Below, piece after piece: positions 46,301 to 54,859 of a stretch of 64,000 bases of DNA (position 1 is its first letter; each line of letters begins with the position of its first letter). Under the pieces are notes generated by a model that was not told the DNA's origin, did not search any database, and worked only from the letters and a program-made list of their open reading frames with translations. Location: the NCBI RefSeq assembly GCF_013822155.1, contig NZ_PNJW01000002.1:62001-126000 (forward strand). Reading direction: 5' to 3'. Source of the DNA: Flavobacterium sp. (GTDB taxonomy: Bacteria > Bacteroidota > Bacteroidia > Flavobacteriales > Flavobacteriaceae). Position numbers and translations under genes: made by a program.

Positions 46301-46725
46301 CTAAACGGAATAGGTTGTAAAGATTTCGCCTTTTGTTCAATCGAGGCAATAAGTAATTCCGTTTTGCTGTTATCTTCCGCTAATTGTAAAAAATTAGTCA
46401 GTTTATCACTAACCTCCGTAAAATGATTGCCAATGATTTTGGAAGCTTGCGTATAATCAATCCCTTTTTGAAGTTTGATTAATTTAAATAAAGGAAACAA
46501 TATAAATCGAGCCAAAAGAAATAACTCCACCAATATAAACAACCAAAACAAGATGGTTCTACCTGTTGGTTTTAACCAAAGGAAATATTCAATGAATAGC
46601 GTAAAAAACATATATATCAAACCCAAACCAACAAAGAAAATTAATCCTTTGAGGAGTTCGTTAGTATAATATTTTTTGATAAATACTTCTAACTTTTGAT
46701 ATATCAATGATTTTGTTTCCAACAT
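43330..46725 (-). CDS. DUF4175 family membrane protein with long coiled coil
   Basis: A 1131-residue protein. Three hydrophobic segments stand near the N-terminus (about 22-42, 50-75, 150-172). A beta-rich extracytoplasmic region (about 190-480) follows, then a very long charged coiled coil (about 490-870) rich in K, E, Q and D, then a low-complexity Gly/Lys/Pro/Glu tract (about 920-1000) and a final helical part. This is the layout of the DUF4175 family, common in Bacteroidota; its function is unknown. It shares 8 bp with ybeY, so the two are translationally linked. Its upstream neighbour gltX is divergent. Confidence 0.85.
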   Translation of the reverse strand: MLETKSLIYQKLEVFIKKYYTNELLKGLIFFVGLGLIYMFFTLFIEYFLWLKPTGRTILFWLFILVELFLLARFILFPLFKLIKLQKGIDYTQASKIIGNHFTEVSDKLTNFLQLAEDNSKTELLIASIEQKAKSLQPIPFSNAINFKKNTKYLPWAIIPLLFLFFFILTGNSDIIAESMNRVVRYNEKFLPPAPFSFVILNDNLQTEQGQDFILQVKSEGKIVPENALIFIGDESYFMESTKPGVFEYIFSKPSKNVTFHIEANAVSSSDYELAVVAVPTISNFEMTLQFPGYLNRKTEIIKGSGNAIVPEGTKVSWKVEAFATNQIQFSDGQLLTAFSKEENLFKYTKNINQNTEYQILTSNSKVKNYEKLNYQITTVRDQYPTITVNNAPDSLHVDKNVIIGQVSDDIGLHKLQIVYYPQNNDKAALKAVLLVKKDVFDQFIFTFPGNLPVEEGVSYEYYFEVFDNDALHNFKSSKSSTFSNRINTEEERQDEQLKQQNDNINSLQKSLKNQDKQLSELDKIQKMGKEKNNLEFKDKQKINDFIKRQKQQEEMMKEFTKKLQEDLKNAKSDNKDEFKKELEKRAENAEKEADKNQKLLDELEKLAEKLNDVEMFDKMDKIKQSTKNQTKNLEQLVELTKKYYVEKKAEQLASKLDKLAEKQDNLAKQEKENTAERQNDINKEFEKIQEELRELEKDNKELKSPVDIPSDEKQEKSIKEDMQKASDELQKQQKEKAKPKQKSASQKMKQMSQQMMESMAGGEMEQLEEDVKMMRQILDNLLAFSFSQEDLMKQFKSLKKGAPSYNKYLKQQQDLKQQFKHVDDSLFAMSLRNAMITEKVTEEIGNVQYNVDKSLESLAEVIISKGVSHQQYTVAASNRLADFLSDVLNSMQMSMSGAGAGKPKPGKGQGGMQLPDIIQKQKGLSDKMKEGMEKGDKPGDKSGESPGEKPGDGKKGDKGEKPGGKEGEKGKGNQKGNKPGEGSGGGGQNNSDGEENARELMEIYQEQRRLREQLQDALEKQGLTPSGQKVLDQMKDAEKQMLNKGFKNEVLQRMLNINYEMLKLEKALQQQGEDTKRQSETNKKEYNNAVKPLSPELQQYLNSVEILNRQSLPLRPNYNQKVQEYFKKND

Positions 46726-46865
46726 TAAATGGACTTTATTTATAACCGATAAAAGTACAATTTTATTTTTTAGTCAAAAGTTAAATATTCTCTAATGAAA
46801 ACGCTTAAAAATAGACAAAAATGAATTAAAATCTACTCATAACTTCCGCACTCATTCAAACTTGT

Positions 46866-46873
46866 TATCTTTG
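46866..46873 (+). promoter_or_regulatory. -7 element of gltX
   Basis: TATCTTTG (TAnnTTTG) 18 bp before the gltX ATG; short leader. Confidence 0.55.
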
Positions 46874-46891
46874 CTCAAAATTTGAAAAATC

Positions 46892-48397
46892 ATGTCAAAA
46901 CCTGTTCGTGTTCGTTTCGCCCCTAGTCCAACCGGACCTTTACATATTGGTGGTGTTAGAACAGCTTTATTTAACTATTTATTTGCTAAAAAACATAACG
47001 GTGTATTCTATTTACGTATTGAAGATACCGATCAAAACAGGTTTGTACCCCGTGCAGAACAATACATTTTTGAAGCTTTAGAATGGTTGGGAATTTCACC
47101 GTCAGAAACCGTTGGAAAAAATGAAAAGTTTGGTCCTTATCGTCAAAGCGAACGCAAACATTTATACAAGCAATATGCTGACCAATTGATTAATTCCGGT
47201 TGGGCATATTATGCTTTTGATACGGCTGAAGCCTTGGATTTACACAGAAAACAGCACGAAGAACAAGGAAAAACATTTATTTATAATTGGCATAACCGCG
47301 AAAAATTAGATACCTCGTTGGTGATGTCAATAGAAGAAACAAACAGAAGAATAGAGGCCGGTGAAGATTTTGTCATCCGTTTTAAAACGCCAGTAAATGA
47401 AATTTTAGAATTAAAAGATATTGTTCGTGGTGATATAAAATTTGACACCAACCTGTTAGATGACAAAGTATTATTTAAAAGCGATGGAATGCCAACCTAT
47501 CATTTAGCCAACATTGTAGATGATCATTTGATGGAAACTTCGCATGTGATTCGTGGCGAAGAATGGTTGCCTTCGCTTCCATTGCATCATTTGTTGTACA
47601 AAGCTTTTGGTTGGGAAGCACCTGAATTTGCACATTTACCACTCATTTTAAAACCTATCGGAAATGGAAAATTATCTAAAAGAGATGGTGATAAAATGGG
47701 CTTTCCGGTTTTTCCTTTGGAATGGAAAACGGAAGAAGGAATTTCTTCCGGTTATCGTGAAAAAGGTTATTTTCCGGAAGCTGTCATTAACTTTTTAGCG
47801 TTATTAGGATGGAATGATGGAACCGACCAAGAGTTATTTACTTTAGAAGAATTAGCGGATAAATTCGATTTAAATCGTGTGCACAAAGCCGGAGCAAAAT
47901 TTGACCCTGAGAAGAACAAATGGTTCAATCATCAGTATTTGCAAAAACAAAGTGATGAAGAATTGGCAAAAATCTTTACCCCTATTTTAACAGAAAAAGC
48001 TATTTCTGTAGAAAATGATAAACTAATCAAAATTGTTTCTTCTATAAAAGAACGAGCGAATTTTGTTTCTGATTTCTGGGATTTAGCCGATTATTTCTTT
48101 GTTGAACCTTCAACTTACGACGAAAAAGCATCCAAAAATTGGAAAGAAGAAACGCCTGCTTTGATGAAACAAGTGATAAAAGTTTTAGAATCGATAGAAG
48201 ATTTTACATCCTTAAACATTGAAACGATTCTAAAAGATTGGATGACAGTCAACGAAATAGGAATGGGAAAAGTAATGCAACCGCTTCGATTGAGTCTGGT
48301 GGGTGCTTTAAAAGGGCCACATTTGTTTGATATTATTGAATTGATTGGCAATGAAGAAACAATCAAGCGATTGAAAAAAGCGATTACTAGTTTATAA
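46892..48397 (+). CDS. gltX: Glutamate--tRNA ligase
   Basis: A 501-residue class I aminoacyl-tRNA synthetase. The HIGH-type signature is FAPSPTGPLHIGGVRTALFNY at about 7-27 and the KMSKS-type loop is GKLSKRDGD (about 263). The C-terminal anticodon-binding domain is complete. It charges tRNA-Glu. A strong terminator follows directly, so it is monocistronic. Confidence 0.97.
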   Translation: MSKPVRVRFAPSPTGPLHIGGVRTALFNYLFAKKHNGVFYLRIEDTDQNRFVPRAEQYIFEALEWLGISPSETVGKNEKFGPYRQSERKHLYKQYADQLINSGWAYYAFDTAEALDLHRKQHEEQGKTFIYNWHNREKLDTSLVMSIEETNRRIEAGEDFVIRFKTPVNEILELKDIVRGDIKFDTNLLDDKVLFKSDGMPTYHLANIVDDHLMETSHVIRGEEWLPSLPLHHLLYKAFGWEAPEFAHLPLILKPIGNGKLSKRDGDKMGFPVFPLEWKTEEGISSGYREKGYFPEAVINFLALLGWNDGTDQELFTLEELADKFDLNRVHKAGAKFDPEKNKWFNHQYLQKQSDEELAKIFTPILTEKAISVENDKLIKIVSSIKERANFVSDFWDLADYFFVEPSTYDEKASKNWKEETPALMKQVIKVLESIEDFTSLNIETILKDWMTVNEIGMGKVMQPLRLSLVGALKGPHLFDIIELIGNEETIKRLKKAITSL

Positions 48398-48402
48398 AAA
48401 AG

Positions 48403-48429
48403 AAAAAGCCCTGAAATTCAGGGCTTTTT
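48403..48429. terminator. Bidirectional terminator after gltX
   Basis: AAAAAGCCCTG / CAGGGCTTTTT stem with a 5-nt loop, A-run before and T-run after, between convergent genes. Confidence 0.88.
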
Positions 48430-48431
48430 CT

Positions 48432-49829
48432 TTAGTTTTCGAAGTAAGTTACTTTGTAATATGTTTCATTATCTGATTCAACTAGCCAAATACTTTCTTT
48501 GTATACAGTAGTACAAAAAGATGTTTTATTTTTATTGTTAACTGTTTTTATATATTCTTTAATTTTTTGATTTGTGTTATAAACAATAATGGTTTTGTAA
48601 TCTAAATTTTTATTCTTCAAATCTTCTTTATTAGTAAGATTTGCATGAAGAAATTTTTTGTCTCCATAACTTGAAATGTTATAAGCACTGGATTCTGATT
48701 TGAAAGTTATTTTAGAACTTGAATCAACTTTTCCATTAGAATTTAATTTTATATAATGAATATAATCATCTAATGATTCCTTTGCTCCTGCACTAAAAAC
48801 AACTGATTCACCCATTAAAAATAAATCTACGTAAAGATAAGTCATGTTTTGATTATCTGTAAAATCACCTTTGTCATCTATAGCATTTATAACCTCCCAA
48901 ATTTTTGTGCCATCTTCTTTAAATTTAAAAACATAATAACCTAAAGGTGTATTAGAATTATCATTTGATTTTTCAGCTCTTTTACCATATAATCCGTAAA
49001 CATAAACTTCATTTGTAATAGGGTCAACTTTAAAGTTGTTGATGCTTAAATCATCTGAAAAAATACGTTTAGCTGTATCGCCAGATCCTTTTTTTTCAGT
49101 TTCTCCTCCGCCATTATTTGAATAAATTAAAAAATCTTCTTTAATATCAATTTTATATCCAATATCGCTTATTTTCTTTCCATCATAATTATATCTTGTT
49201 CTGAATAAAGTAGTTGTCTTATAGTCTTTTGAAATTGATTTTGAAATTAACTCAAAATAATCGTTTGATGCTCTTGAACTTGTAACAACATCTCTAGCAT
49301 ATTCAACATTGTTTTCATTGACTATTCTATCAAGACCTGGAGATTCATACTTTTTTGTATGTGTTTTAAAAGAAGGTAAATCTGTAATTGTAAAACTTAA
49401 ATCATTACCATCTAATTTATTACCGATATTAAATAAAAAATCATCTAAAATAAGACTGAATTTATTAGTCTTTGGTAAATCTGCTATCTTTTTTCCGTTT
49501 TTGTAATATTTATGATCTCCCGAAAAACTCATTTTCTCGAACTCATCAGTTTTAAATGTATTTCCAGATGGAGAAAAACGAATATTCATCACTTTTACAT
49601 TTTCTAAAAGTTTTGTTTTAACAGCTTTAGAGTCATAAGATAACAATTCATGAACTTCTCTATTTCTAGAAACGCCATCATGTTTTCCTTTTTGGACAAT
49701 AAATTTATTTGATAAAGAAATATATGCCAACGGGACATCGTCTTTCTGAAATTTTTCATCAACAATAACCGTTTGACTTGTGCAATAAAAAGAAGCCATC
49801 AATAAAATGGCTAAAATAAGTTTCTTCAT
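48432..49829 (-). CDS. Exported protein of unknown function
   Basis: A 465-residue protein with a signal peptide (MKKLILAILLMASFYCTSQ). The rest shows beta-rich repeats with phrases such as NEVYVYGLYGKRAEKS and YYVFKFKEDGTKIWEV, similar to those in flavobacterial exported proteins that form propeller-like folds. I do not recognise a named family. An upstream frame start at 49883 would overlap the preceding gene; the ATG at 49829 gives a normal signal sequence and a 19-bp gap. It is likely an operon partner of the outer-membrane protein gene upstream. Confidence 0.75.
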   Translation of the reverse strand: MKKLILAILLMASFYCTSQTVIVDEKFQKDDVPLAYISLSNKFIVQKGKHDGVSRNREVHELLSYDSKAVKTKLLENVKVMNIRFSPSGNTFKTDEFEKMSFSGDHKYYKNGKKIADLPKTNKFSLILDDFLFNIGNKLDGNDLSFTITDLPSFKTHTKKYESPGLDRIVNENNVEYARDVVTSSRASNDYFELISKSISKDYKTTTLFRTRYNYDGKKISDIGYKIDIKEDFLIYSNNGGGETEKKGSGDTAKRIFSDDLSINNFKVDPITNEVYVYGLYGKRAEKSNDNSNTPLGYYVFKFKEDGTKIWEVINAIDDKGDFTDNQNMTYLYVDLFLMGESVVFSAGAKESLDDYIHYIKLNSNGKVDSSSKITFKSESSAYNISSYGDKKFLHANLTNKEDLKNKNLDYKTIIVYNTNQKIKEYIKTVNNKNKTSFCTTVYKESIWLVESDNETYYKVTYFEN

Positions 49830-49848
49830 AATTGTAGAATAATTTTGT

Positions 49849-50505
49849 TTAAAAATAAAAGATAATATTACCGGCAAAAACACCCAAATTCCCTTTTAAT
49901 TTACCATCTGCTTTAAAAGCAACTTCATCTTGATCGTTGAGATTATTCAAAATATTAGTCACGCCGTATTGATAACACAAATTCAATCGAATATTTTCAA
50001 ATCCGCCGGTAACTCCTAGTTGAACATTAAAATTTATTGGTGTAATCTTTTCCAAATCTTTTACTTGCAACAAATCATTGTCGGTGATAAAATTATTTTC
50101 ATCAGCCTCATCAAATTTCAGTTCACTGTTAACTTGCAGTACCGGACCAAAATCGATGGAAAAAGCACTCTCTGCGATTCTATAACTTAACAATAAATGA
50201 ATCTGAACCGCCATCATCTTTAAATCTACCTCTTTAGTTGCCGATGAAGAATTGGTTTCTATAGAAAATTTATTTTCCGTAAAATTCATTCCATAAACCA
50301 TTGCAAAACTATTATAATAATTCCCTCGCATCGCTAAACCTCCGGTCCAACTGGTTTTAGGTGTAATATTAAAATTATCGGTATATAAACTTGTTTGGTT
50401 TATTCCAAGGCTTAATCCAATATGGTTGTAATCTCCTCTTCCGTATTGAGCTGAAACTAAATTCGTTAAACCTAATAAAACAAGGGTAATAAAATATCTT
50501 TTCAT
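49849..50505 (-). CDS. Outer-membrane beta-barrel protein (porin family/PorT-like)
   Basis: A 218-residue exported protein with a signal peptide ending in VSAQ (about residue 20). The sequence has amphipathic strands and ends in aromatic residues (FAGNIIFYF), fitting a small outer-membrane barrel. The frame opens at 50529, but a TACGTTTG promoter element lies at 50527-50534, so the ATG at 50505 is used. The role is unknown; PorT-like is a structural description, not a claim that this is the T9SS component. Confidence 0.78.
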   Translation of the reverse strand: MKRYFITLVLLGLTNLVSAQYGRGDYNHIGLSLGINQTSLYTDNFNITPKTSWTGGLAMRGNYYNSFAMVYGMNFTENKFSIETNSSSATKEVDLKMMAVQIHLLLSYRIAESAFSIDFGPVLQVNSELKFDEADENNFITDNDLLQVKDLEKITPINFNVQLGVTGGFENIRLNLCYQYGVTNILNNLNDQDEVAFKADGKLKGNLGVFAGNIIFYF

Positions 50506-50526
50506 GAATAGTACTTTAAGTTGTAA

Positions 50527-50534
50527 CAAACGTA
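50527..50534 (-). promoter_or_regulatory. -7 element of the barrel protein gene
   Basis: Minus-strand TACGTTTG, about 22 bp before the ATG at 50505; it decides the start. Confidence 0.55.
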
Positions 50535-50579
50535 CGGGAATTTTCGTATAATTACATATAACAAATAAAACTATTTTTT

Positions 50580-51548
50580 ATGATTCCCACTTACATTATT
50601 ATTGTATTGGCTGTATTTTTACTATTGGCCTCTTTTTTTACTGTAAAACAGCAAACTGCGGCAGTAATTGAACGTTTTGGTAAATTCAGTAGTACGAGAC
50701 AATCCGGACTGCAACTTAAAATTCCAGTAATTGACAGAGTAGCCGGAAGATTAAATCTTAAAATTCAACAATTAGACGTCATCATTGAGACCAAAACAAA
50801 AGATAACGTATTTGTGAAAATGAAAGTTTCTGTTCAATTTAAAGTAATTCAGGAAAAAGTATATGATGCTTTTTACAAATTAGAATATCCACATGATCAA
50901 ATCACTTCGTATGTATTTGATGTGGTTCGTGCAGAGGTTCCAAAATTAAAATTAGATGATGTTTTTGAACGTAAGGATGACATTGCTGTAGCGGTTAAAC
51001 GTGAGCTGAACGAAGCAATGACTACTTATGGTTATGATATTATCAACACATTGATTACCGATATTGATCCGGACATTCAGGTGAAAAATGCCATGAACAG
51101 AATCAACGCTGCCGATCGTGAAAAAACAGCTGCAGAATACGAGGCGGAAGCAGGCAGAATCAGAATCGTAGCCAAAGCTAAAGCAGAAGCAGAAAGCAAA
51201 AGGCTTCAAGGTCAAGGTATTGCCGATCAACGAAGAGAAATTGCAAGAGGTTTAGTAGAAAGTGTAGATGTTCTAAATCGTGTGGGGATTAATTCACAAG
51301 AAGCTTCAGCATTGATTGTGGTTACGCAACATTACGATACATTACAAGCCATTGGAGCGGATGCTAATTCAAACTTAATTTTGTTACCAAACTCACCACA
51401 AGCCGGTAGTGACATGTTGAATAACATGGTTGCCAGTTTTACGGCAAGTAATCAAGTGGGAGAGGCTATGAAAAAAGGAGCCATCAAAAAAGCAAATAAA
51501 AAAGTTGAACCAAAAGATGAATTTGGAACAACCGAAGAAAATCAATAA
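50580..51548 (+). CDS. SPFH/band 7 (stomatin-like) membrane protein
   Basis: A 322-residue prohibitin/stomatin-family protein. One N-terminal membrane segment (about 3-20), then the SPFH domain (about 22-190: QQTAAVIERFGKFSSTRQSG ...), then a coiled coil rich in Ala/Glu (EYEAEAGRIRIVAKAKAEAESKR) that drives oligomerisation. Family role: organising membrane microdomains or regulating membrane proteases. It lacks an adjacent NfeD gene, the usual partner. It is followed by a strong terminator. Confidence 0.93.
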   Translation: MIPTYIIIVLAVFLLLASFFTVKQQTAAVIERFGKFSSTRQSGLQLKIPVIDRVAGRLNLKIQQLDVIIETKTKDNVFVKMKVSVQFKVIQEKVYDAFYKLEYPHDQITSYVFDVVRAEVPKLKLDDVFERKDDIAVAVKRELNEAMTTYGYDIINTLITDIDPDIQVKNAMNRINAADREKTAAEYEAEAGRIRIVAKAKAEAESKRLQGQGIADQRREIARGLVESVDVLNRVGINSQEASALIVVTQHYDTLQAIGADANSNLILLPNSPQAGSDMLNNMVASFTASNQVGEAMKKGAIKKANKKVEPKDEFGTTEENQ

Positions 51549-51551
51549 TTC

Positions 51552-51575
51552 AAAAGGGGCTTACGAGCCCCTTTT
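51552..51575. terminator. Bidirectional terminator after the SPFH gene
   Basis: AAAAGGGGCT / AGCCCCTTTT stem with TACG loop, followed by further Ts; it lies between convergent genes and overlaps the 3' end of the minus-strand small gene. Confidence 0.88.
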
Positions 51576-51806
51576 TTTATTGAAAAACCATTGAATAAGC
51601 AATGGTGCAAATAGCTTGATAATGCTTCCCAAGTTTTTTGGAATACTAAAATGTAATAATCCGGATAAAAGATTTCTGGGCGTGAGACTCTCTTTGGTTT
51701 GTTCAACATGTAAAATAATCTTTTTATGATGAATTTCACGTTCTAACTTGAGAATCTGTAAATCCCGTTCAATTTGTTCAAATGTGGTATATTGTTTAGA
51801 TTCCAT
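51561..51806 (-). CDS. Small conserved flavobacterial protein (DUF6327-like)
   Basis: An 81-residue protein beginning MESKQYTTFEQIERDLQILK, with a helical first half and a hydrophobic C-terminal helix (IIKLFAPLLIQWFF). I associate it with a DUF6327-type family, but this is from memory of the sequence style. It follows the holin-like gene by 2 bp and completes a three-gene envelope cluster. Its 3' end overlaps the SPFH terminator. Confidence 0.65.
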   Translation of the reverse strand: MESKQYTTFEQIERDLQILKLEREIHHKKIILHVEQTKESLTPRNLLSGLLHFSIPKNLGSIIKLFAPLLIQWFFNKKRGS

Positions 51807-51808
51807 AC

Positions 51809-52159
51809 TTAATCGTTAAAAAAGATTTCCGAAAATTTTGCCATCACTGGACCTTCCACAATCTTATCTTTTAGTAAAAAAAGAGCAAGCGTAATTAGTA
51901 AGTAAATCCCACTTACAATTAAAAAACCATAAGCAAAATTATCCAATGCATACCCCAATGCAATTGCTCCGGCAATAGAACCAAACAATAAAACCATTGA
52001 CAAACAAATCGCAACGAGTGAAAATTTTATAATAGTTGAAGCCGATTTCATGGCAACCTTAAAACCCCAAAGTTTATAGTAAGCCGCACTGCTATCTAAA
52101 TAAGCTTTGGTTTCCTCTTGGATTTGATTTACATTCTCATTTATTTCTTCAAAAGCCAT
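51809..52159 (-). CDS. Phage-holin-family (DUF1469-like) membrane protein
   Basis: A 116-residue protein with an amphipathic N-terminal helix and two membrane segments (about 45-70 and 76-96). It matches the 'phage holin family' (Actinobacterial holin / DUF1469) which is chromosomal and not phage-derived. It lies between a YtxH gene (3 bp) and a small conserved gene (2 bp). This trio is usual in Bacteroidota and is associated with envelope stress; function unproven. Confidence 0.8.
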   Translation of the reverse strand: MAFEEINENVNQIQEETKAYLDSSAAYYKLWGFKVAMKSASTIIKFSLVAICLSMVLLFGSIAGAIALGYALDNFAYGFLIVSGIYLLITLALFLLKDKIVEGPVMAKFSEIFFND

Positions 52160-52162
52160 AGT

Positions 52163-52492
52163 TTATTTTTGATATTTAGCGTTTTCTTCTTTTAAAGCTT
52201 TTAGCTTTTGTTCCAAAAGAGTTATTAATTCTTCTGTTTTATAACTCCCTTCAGAAACTAAATCTTCTAGTGTTTCCTCAAAAGAAATTTTTGTGTCAGC
52301 TGCTTTATTTTGAATTTTTGAAACAATGTCGTTGAATTTTTCTATAACATCATCCCCGGATTCATCAAAAGTCTCTTTAATTTTTTGTCTGGTAGTTGCT
52401 CCTTTATCAGGAGCAAATAAAATTCCTACTCCAACTCCAATAGCAGCTCCAATTAAAAGTGCTATAAAAGTATCACCTGTTCTATTTGACAT
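52163..52492 (-). CDS. YtxH domain-containing protein
   Basis: A 109-residue protein starting MSNRTGDTFIALLIGAAIG, a glycine-rich membrane segment followed by the APDKGATTRQKIKE motif of YtxH proteins and a long helix to the end. I choose the ATG at 52492 rather than an upstream in-frame start at 52558. Related proteins are general-stress associated. First gene of the trio with the holin-like and small protein genes. Confidence 0.85.
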   Translation of the reverse strand: MSNRTGDTFIALLIGAAIGVGVGILFAPDKGATTRQKIKETFDESGDDVIEKFNDIVSKIQNKAADTKISFEETLEDLVSEGSYKTEELITLLEQKLKALKEENAKYQK

Positions 52493-52741
52493 AACTTTAG
52501 CGATTAAATTATTTCTAACCTTAAAATTACGAAAAAAAACAAACATCATTACTAACACACATAAAAATGACTCTGAAGAGAGCAGAAATCAATTAAATCA
52601 CTTCTAATAAACAAATTCAGGTCAATCCATACATTTTATTGTGAAAAATAAAAAAACAGCTCAAAATCAAAATATGAAAGTCGTTTTTAATATAAAAAAA
52701 CTATGTTTCATAAAAAACTATAAGGAAAACATATAATAAGA

Positions 52742-52765
52742 AAATCCCGCTAATAAGCGGGATTT
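52742..52765 (-). terminator. Terminator after glnS
   Basis: AAATCCCGC / GCGGGATTT stem with a 6-nt loop, followed by TTTCTTATTATATG on the minus strand. The 235 bp from here to the YtxH gene hold nothing else recognisable. Confidence 0.75.
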
Positions 52766-52793
52766 GTATAAGATATTATTATAGTTTGTAATT

Positions 52794-54476
52794 TTACTCT
52801 TTCGCTTCCACTTTTGCCCAAGTATTTCTTAAACCGACCGTTTTATTAAAAACTATTTTTTCTGCGGAAGAATCTTTATCTACACAAAAATAACCTAATC
52901 GTTGAAACTGAAATTTATCTTCAGGTTGAGCAGATTTTAAACTTGGTTCAACATATCCGGTTATTACTTCTAATGAATTAGGGTTGATGTATTCTTTAAA
53001 ATCAACTTCTTTATCGCCATCCGGATTTTCATGGGTAAACAATCGATCATATAGACGAACTTCCGCTTTAACGGCGTGTGGAATTGAAACCCAATGAATA
53101 GTTCCTTTTACTTTACGTTGACTTGCTTCTGTTCCGCTTCCGGACTTAGAATCCACATCATAAGTAGCGTGAATTTCGGTAATATTTCCATCAGCATCTT
53201 TGATTACATTTTCACCTTTAATAATGTAAGCATTTTTCAATCGAACCTCTGTTCCTAATGTCAATCGGAAGAATTTTTTGTTTGCTTCTTCTTGAAAATC
53301 TTCTCTTTCAATGTATAATTCTTTCGAAAAAGGAAGTTTTCTAAACGTCATTATTTCTTCTTCAGGATTATTTTCAGCTTCCAACCATTCTTCTTTTCCT
53401 TCCGGATAATTCGTGATGATAAGTTTTACCGGATTCAAAACCGACATTACTCTTGGTGCTGTTTTATTCAAATCTTCACGAACGCAAAATTCTAATAATG
53501 AAACATCTATTAAGTTTGTTCGTTTTGCAATTCCGATTGTTTTAGCAAAATTTCGGATGGAAGCCGGGGTATAACCTCTTCTTCTCATGCCGGAAATTGT
53601 ACTCATTCGTGGATCATCCCATGCTGTTACGTGACCTTCTTGAACCAATTGCAACAATTTTCGTTTACTTACTACCGTATGCGAAAGATTTCTTCTGGCA
53701 AATTCTCTTTGTTTCGGACGAACTTTATTAGCATCATAAATCTGATCTAAAAACCAATCGTATAATTCTCTGTGCGGCAAAAATTCTAATGTACAAAGTG
53801 AATGTGAAATACCTTCTATATAATCACTTTCTCCATGAGCCCAATCATACATTGGATAAATACACCAAGCATCTCCTGTTCTATGGTGGTGTTTATGCAA
53901 AATTCTATACATAATCGGATCACGCATCAACATATTAGTTGAAGCCATATCAATTTTAGCACGTAAAACATGCGTGCCTTCAGGGAATTCACCATTTTTC
54001 ATGCGTTCAAATAAATCTAAATTTTCTTCGATTGAACGATTTCTAAATGGACTATTTGCTCCTACTTGTGTAGGTGTTCCTTTTTGCTTAGCCATATCTT
54101 CTGAAGATTGGCTATCAATATAGGCTTTGTCTTTTTTGATGAACTCTACAGCCCAATCGTATAATTCCTGAAAATAATCGGACGCAAAACGTTCTTCGTC
54201 CCATTGAAATCCAAGCCATTGCACATCACGTTTGATGGCATCAACAAATTCCTGTTCTTCTTTAGCGGGATTGGTATCATCAAAACGCAAATTCACGGGC
54301 GATTGATATTCAATTCCTAATCCGAAATTTAAACAAATAGCACTGGCATGACCCACATGAAGGTAGCCATTTGGTTCCGGTGGAAAGCGAAAACGAAGCT
54401 TTTCTTTCGGAAAACCATTTTTTAAATCTTCTTCGATTATTTGTTCAATAAAATTGAGTGACTTTTCTTCTGACAT
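52794..54476 (-). CDS. glnS: Glutamine--tRNA ligase
   Basis: A 560-residue class I synthetase. HIGH-type signature PEPNGYLHVGHA (about 30-41) and KMSKS-type VVSKRKL (about 270). The two C-terminal anticodon-binding beta-barrels are present. It charges tRNA-Gln; together with the discriminating GltX encoded in this window it means Gln-tRNA is made directly. The frame could open at 54560, but a promoter -7 element at 54494-54501 lies inside, so MSEEKSLNFIEQ at 54476 is used. Confidence 0.97.
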   Translation of the reverse strand: MSEEKSLNFIEQIIEEDLKNGFPKEKLRFRFPPEPNGYLHVGHASAICLNFGLGIEYQSPVNLRFDDTNPAKEEQEFVDAIKRDVQWLGFQWDEERFASDYFQELYDWAVEFIKKDKAYIDSQSSEDMAKQKGTPTQVGANSPFRNRSIEENLDLFERMKNGEFPEGTHVLRAKIDMASTNMLMRDPIMYRILHKHHHRTGDAWCIYPMYDWAHGESDYIEGISHSLCTLEFLPHRELYDWFLDQIYDANKVRPKQREFARRNLSHTVVSKRKLLQLVQEGHVTAWDDPRMSTISGMRRRGYTPASIRNFAKTIGIAKRTNLIDVSLLEFCVREDLNKTAPRVMSVLNPVKLIITNYPEGKEEWLEAENNPEEEIMTFRKLPFSKELYIEREDFQEEANKKFFRLTLGTEVRLKNAYIIKGENVIKDADGNITEIHATYDVDSKSGSGTEASQRKVKGTIHWVSIPHAVKAEVRLYDRLFTHENPDGDKEVDFKEYINPNSLEVITGYVEPSLKSAQPEDKFQFQRLGYFCVDKDSSAEKIVFNKTVGLRNTWAKVEAKE

Positions 54477-54493
54477 AATCAATAAATGAGCGA

Positions 54494-54501
54494 CAAAAAT
54501 A
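54494..54501 (-). promoter_or_regulatory. -7 element of glnS
   Basis: Minus-strand TATTTTTG (TAnnTTTG), 17 bp before the glnS ATG at 54476; it excludes the longer frame. Confidence 0.5.
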
Positions 54502-54574
54502 CGGAAAAAAACACCGAACCTCCGAAAATGATTTTTAAAAAAAATACCGATGAAATACACTTCATTTTTTAATT

Positions 54575-54656
54575 AATCGACGAACGACATTTACCGTTAC
54601 GGTTTTCAACAGGGCCAATTACGGTTTACCACAAACTTGCATGTCATTCATCGATT
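54575..54656. repeat. 82-bp imperfect inverted repeat element
   Basis: AATCGACGAACGACAT (54575-54590) pairs with ATGTCATTCATCGATT (54641-54656) at 14 of 16 positions. The 50-bp interior carries two copies of TTACGGTTT-like words. It is a candidate RNA structure, repeat or operator; nature unknown. Confidence 0.55.
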
Positions 54657-54816
54657 TTATCGTTAAAGTTTTGAATATGATGTCTTTTATTCCCTAAATT
54701 CGAAACATAAAAATGTTAAAAACAGAATTTATTACTAAAAATAGTAAAAACTTATTATCGTTTTTTTCGTAATTAAATGTAGTGTAGTGCCTATTTCAAT
54801 TACAAAATAACAATAC

Positions 54817-54841
54817 GGTTGCTTTTGGGGTAAAAGCAATC
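54817..54841 (+). promoter_or_regulatory. Leader hairpin of the adhesin operon
   Basis: GGTTGCTTTT (54817-54826) and AAAAGCAATC (54832-54841) pair at 9 of 10 positions with a GGGGT loop, 18 bp before the ATG at 54860. It may affect translation or be an operator. Confidence 0.45.
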
Positions 54842-54859
54842 AATCATAAAGAGTGTTTT

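Larger units (their letters stand above)
54477..54859. other. Divergent intergenic region with structured elements
   Basis: A 383-bp gap between glnS and the gliding/adhesin operon. It holds the glnS -7 box, an 82-bp imperfect inverted structure at 54575-54656, and a hairpin at 54817-54841 near the start of the plus-strand operon. No ORF or tRNA is seen. Confidence 0.6.

Noticed and set aside
51809..52159. Phage holin as a sign of prophage
   Set aside because: The family is chromosomal in Bacteroidota; no phage structural, integrase or lysis genes are present.
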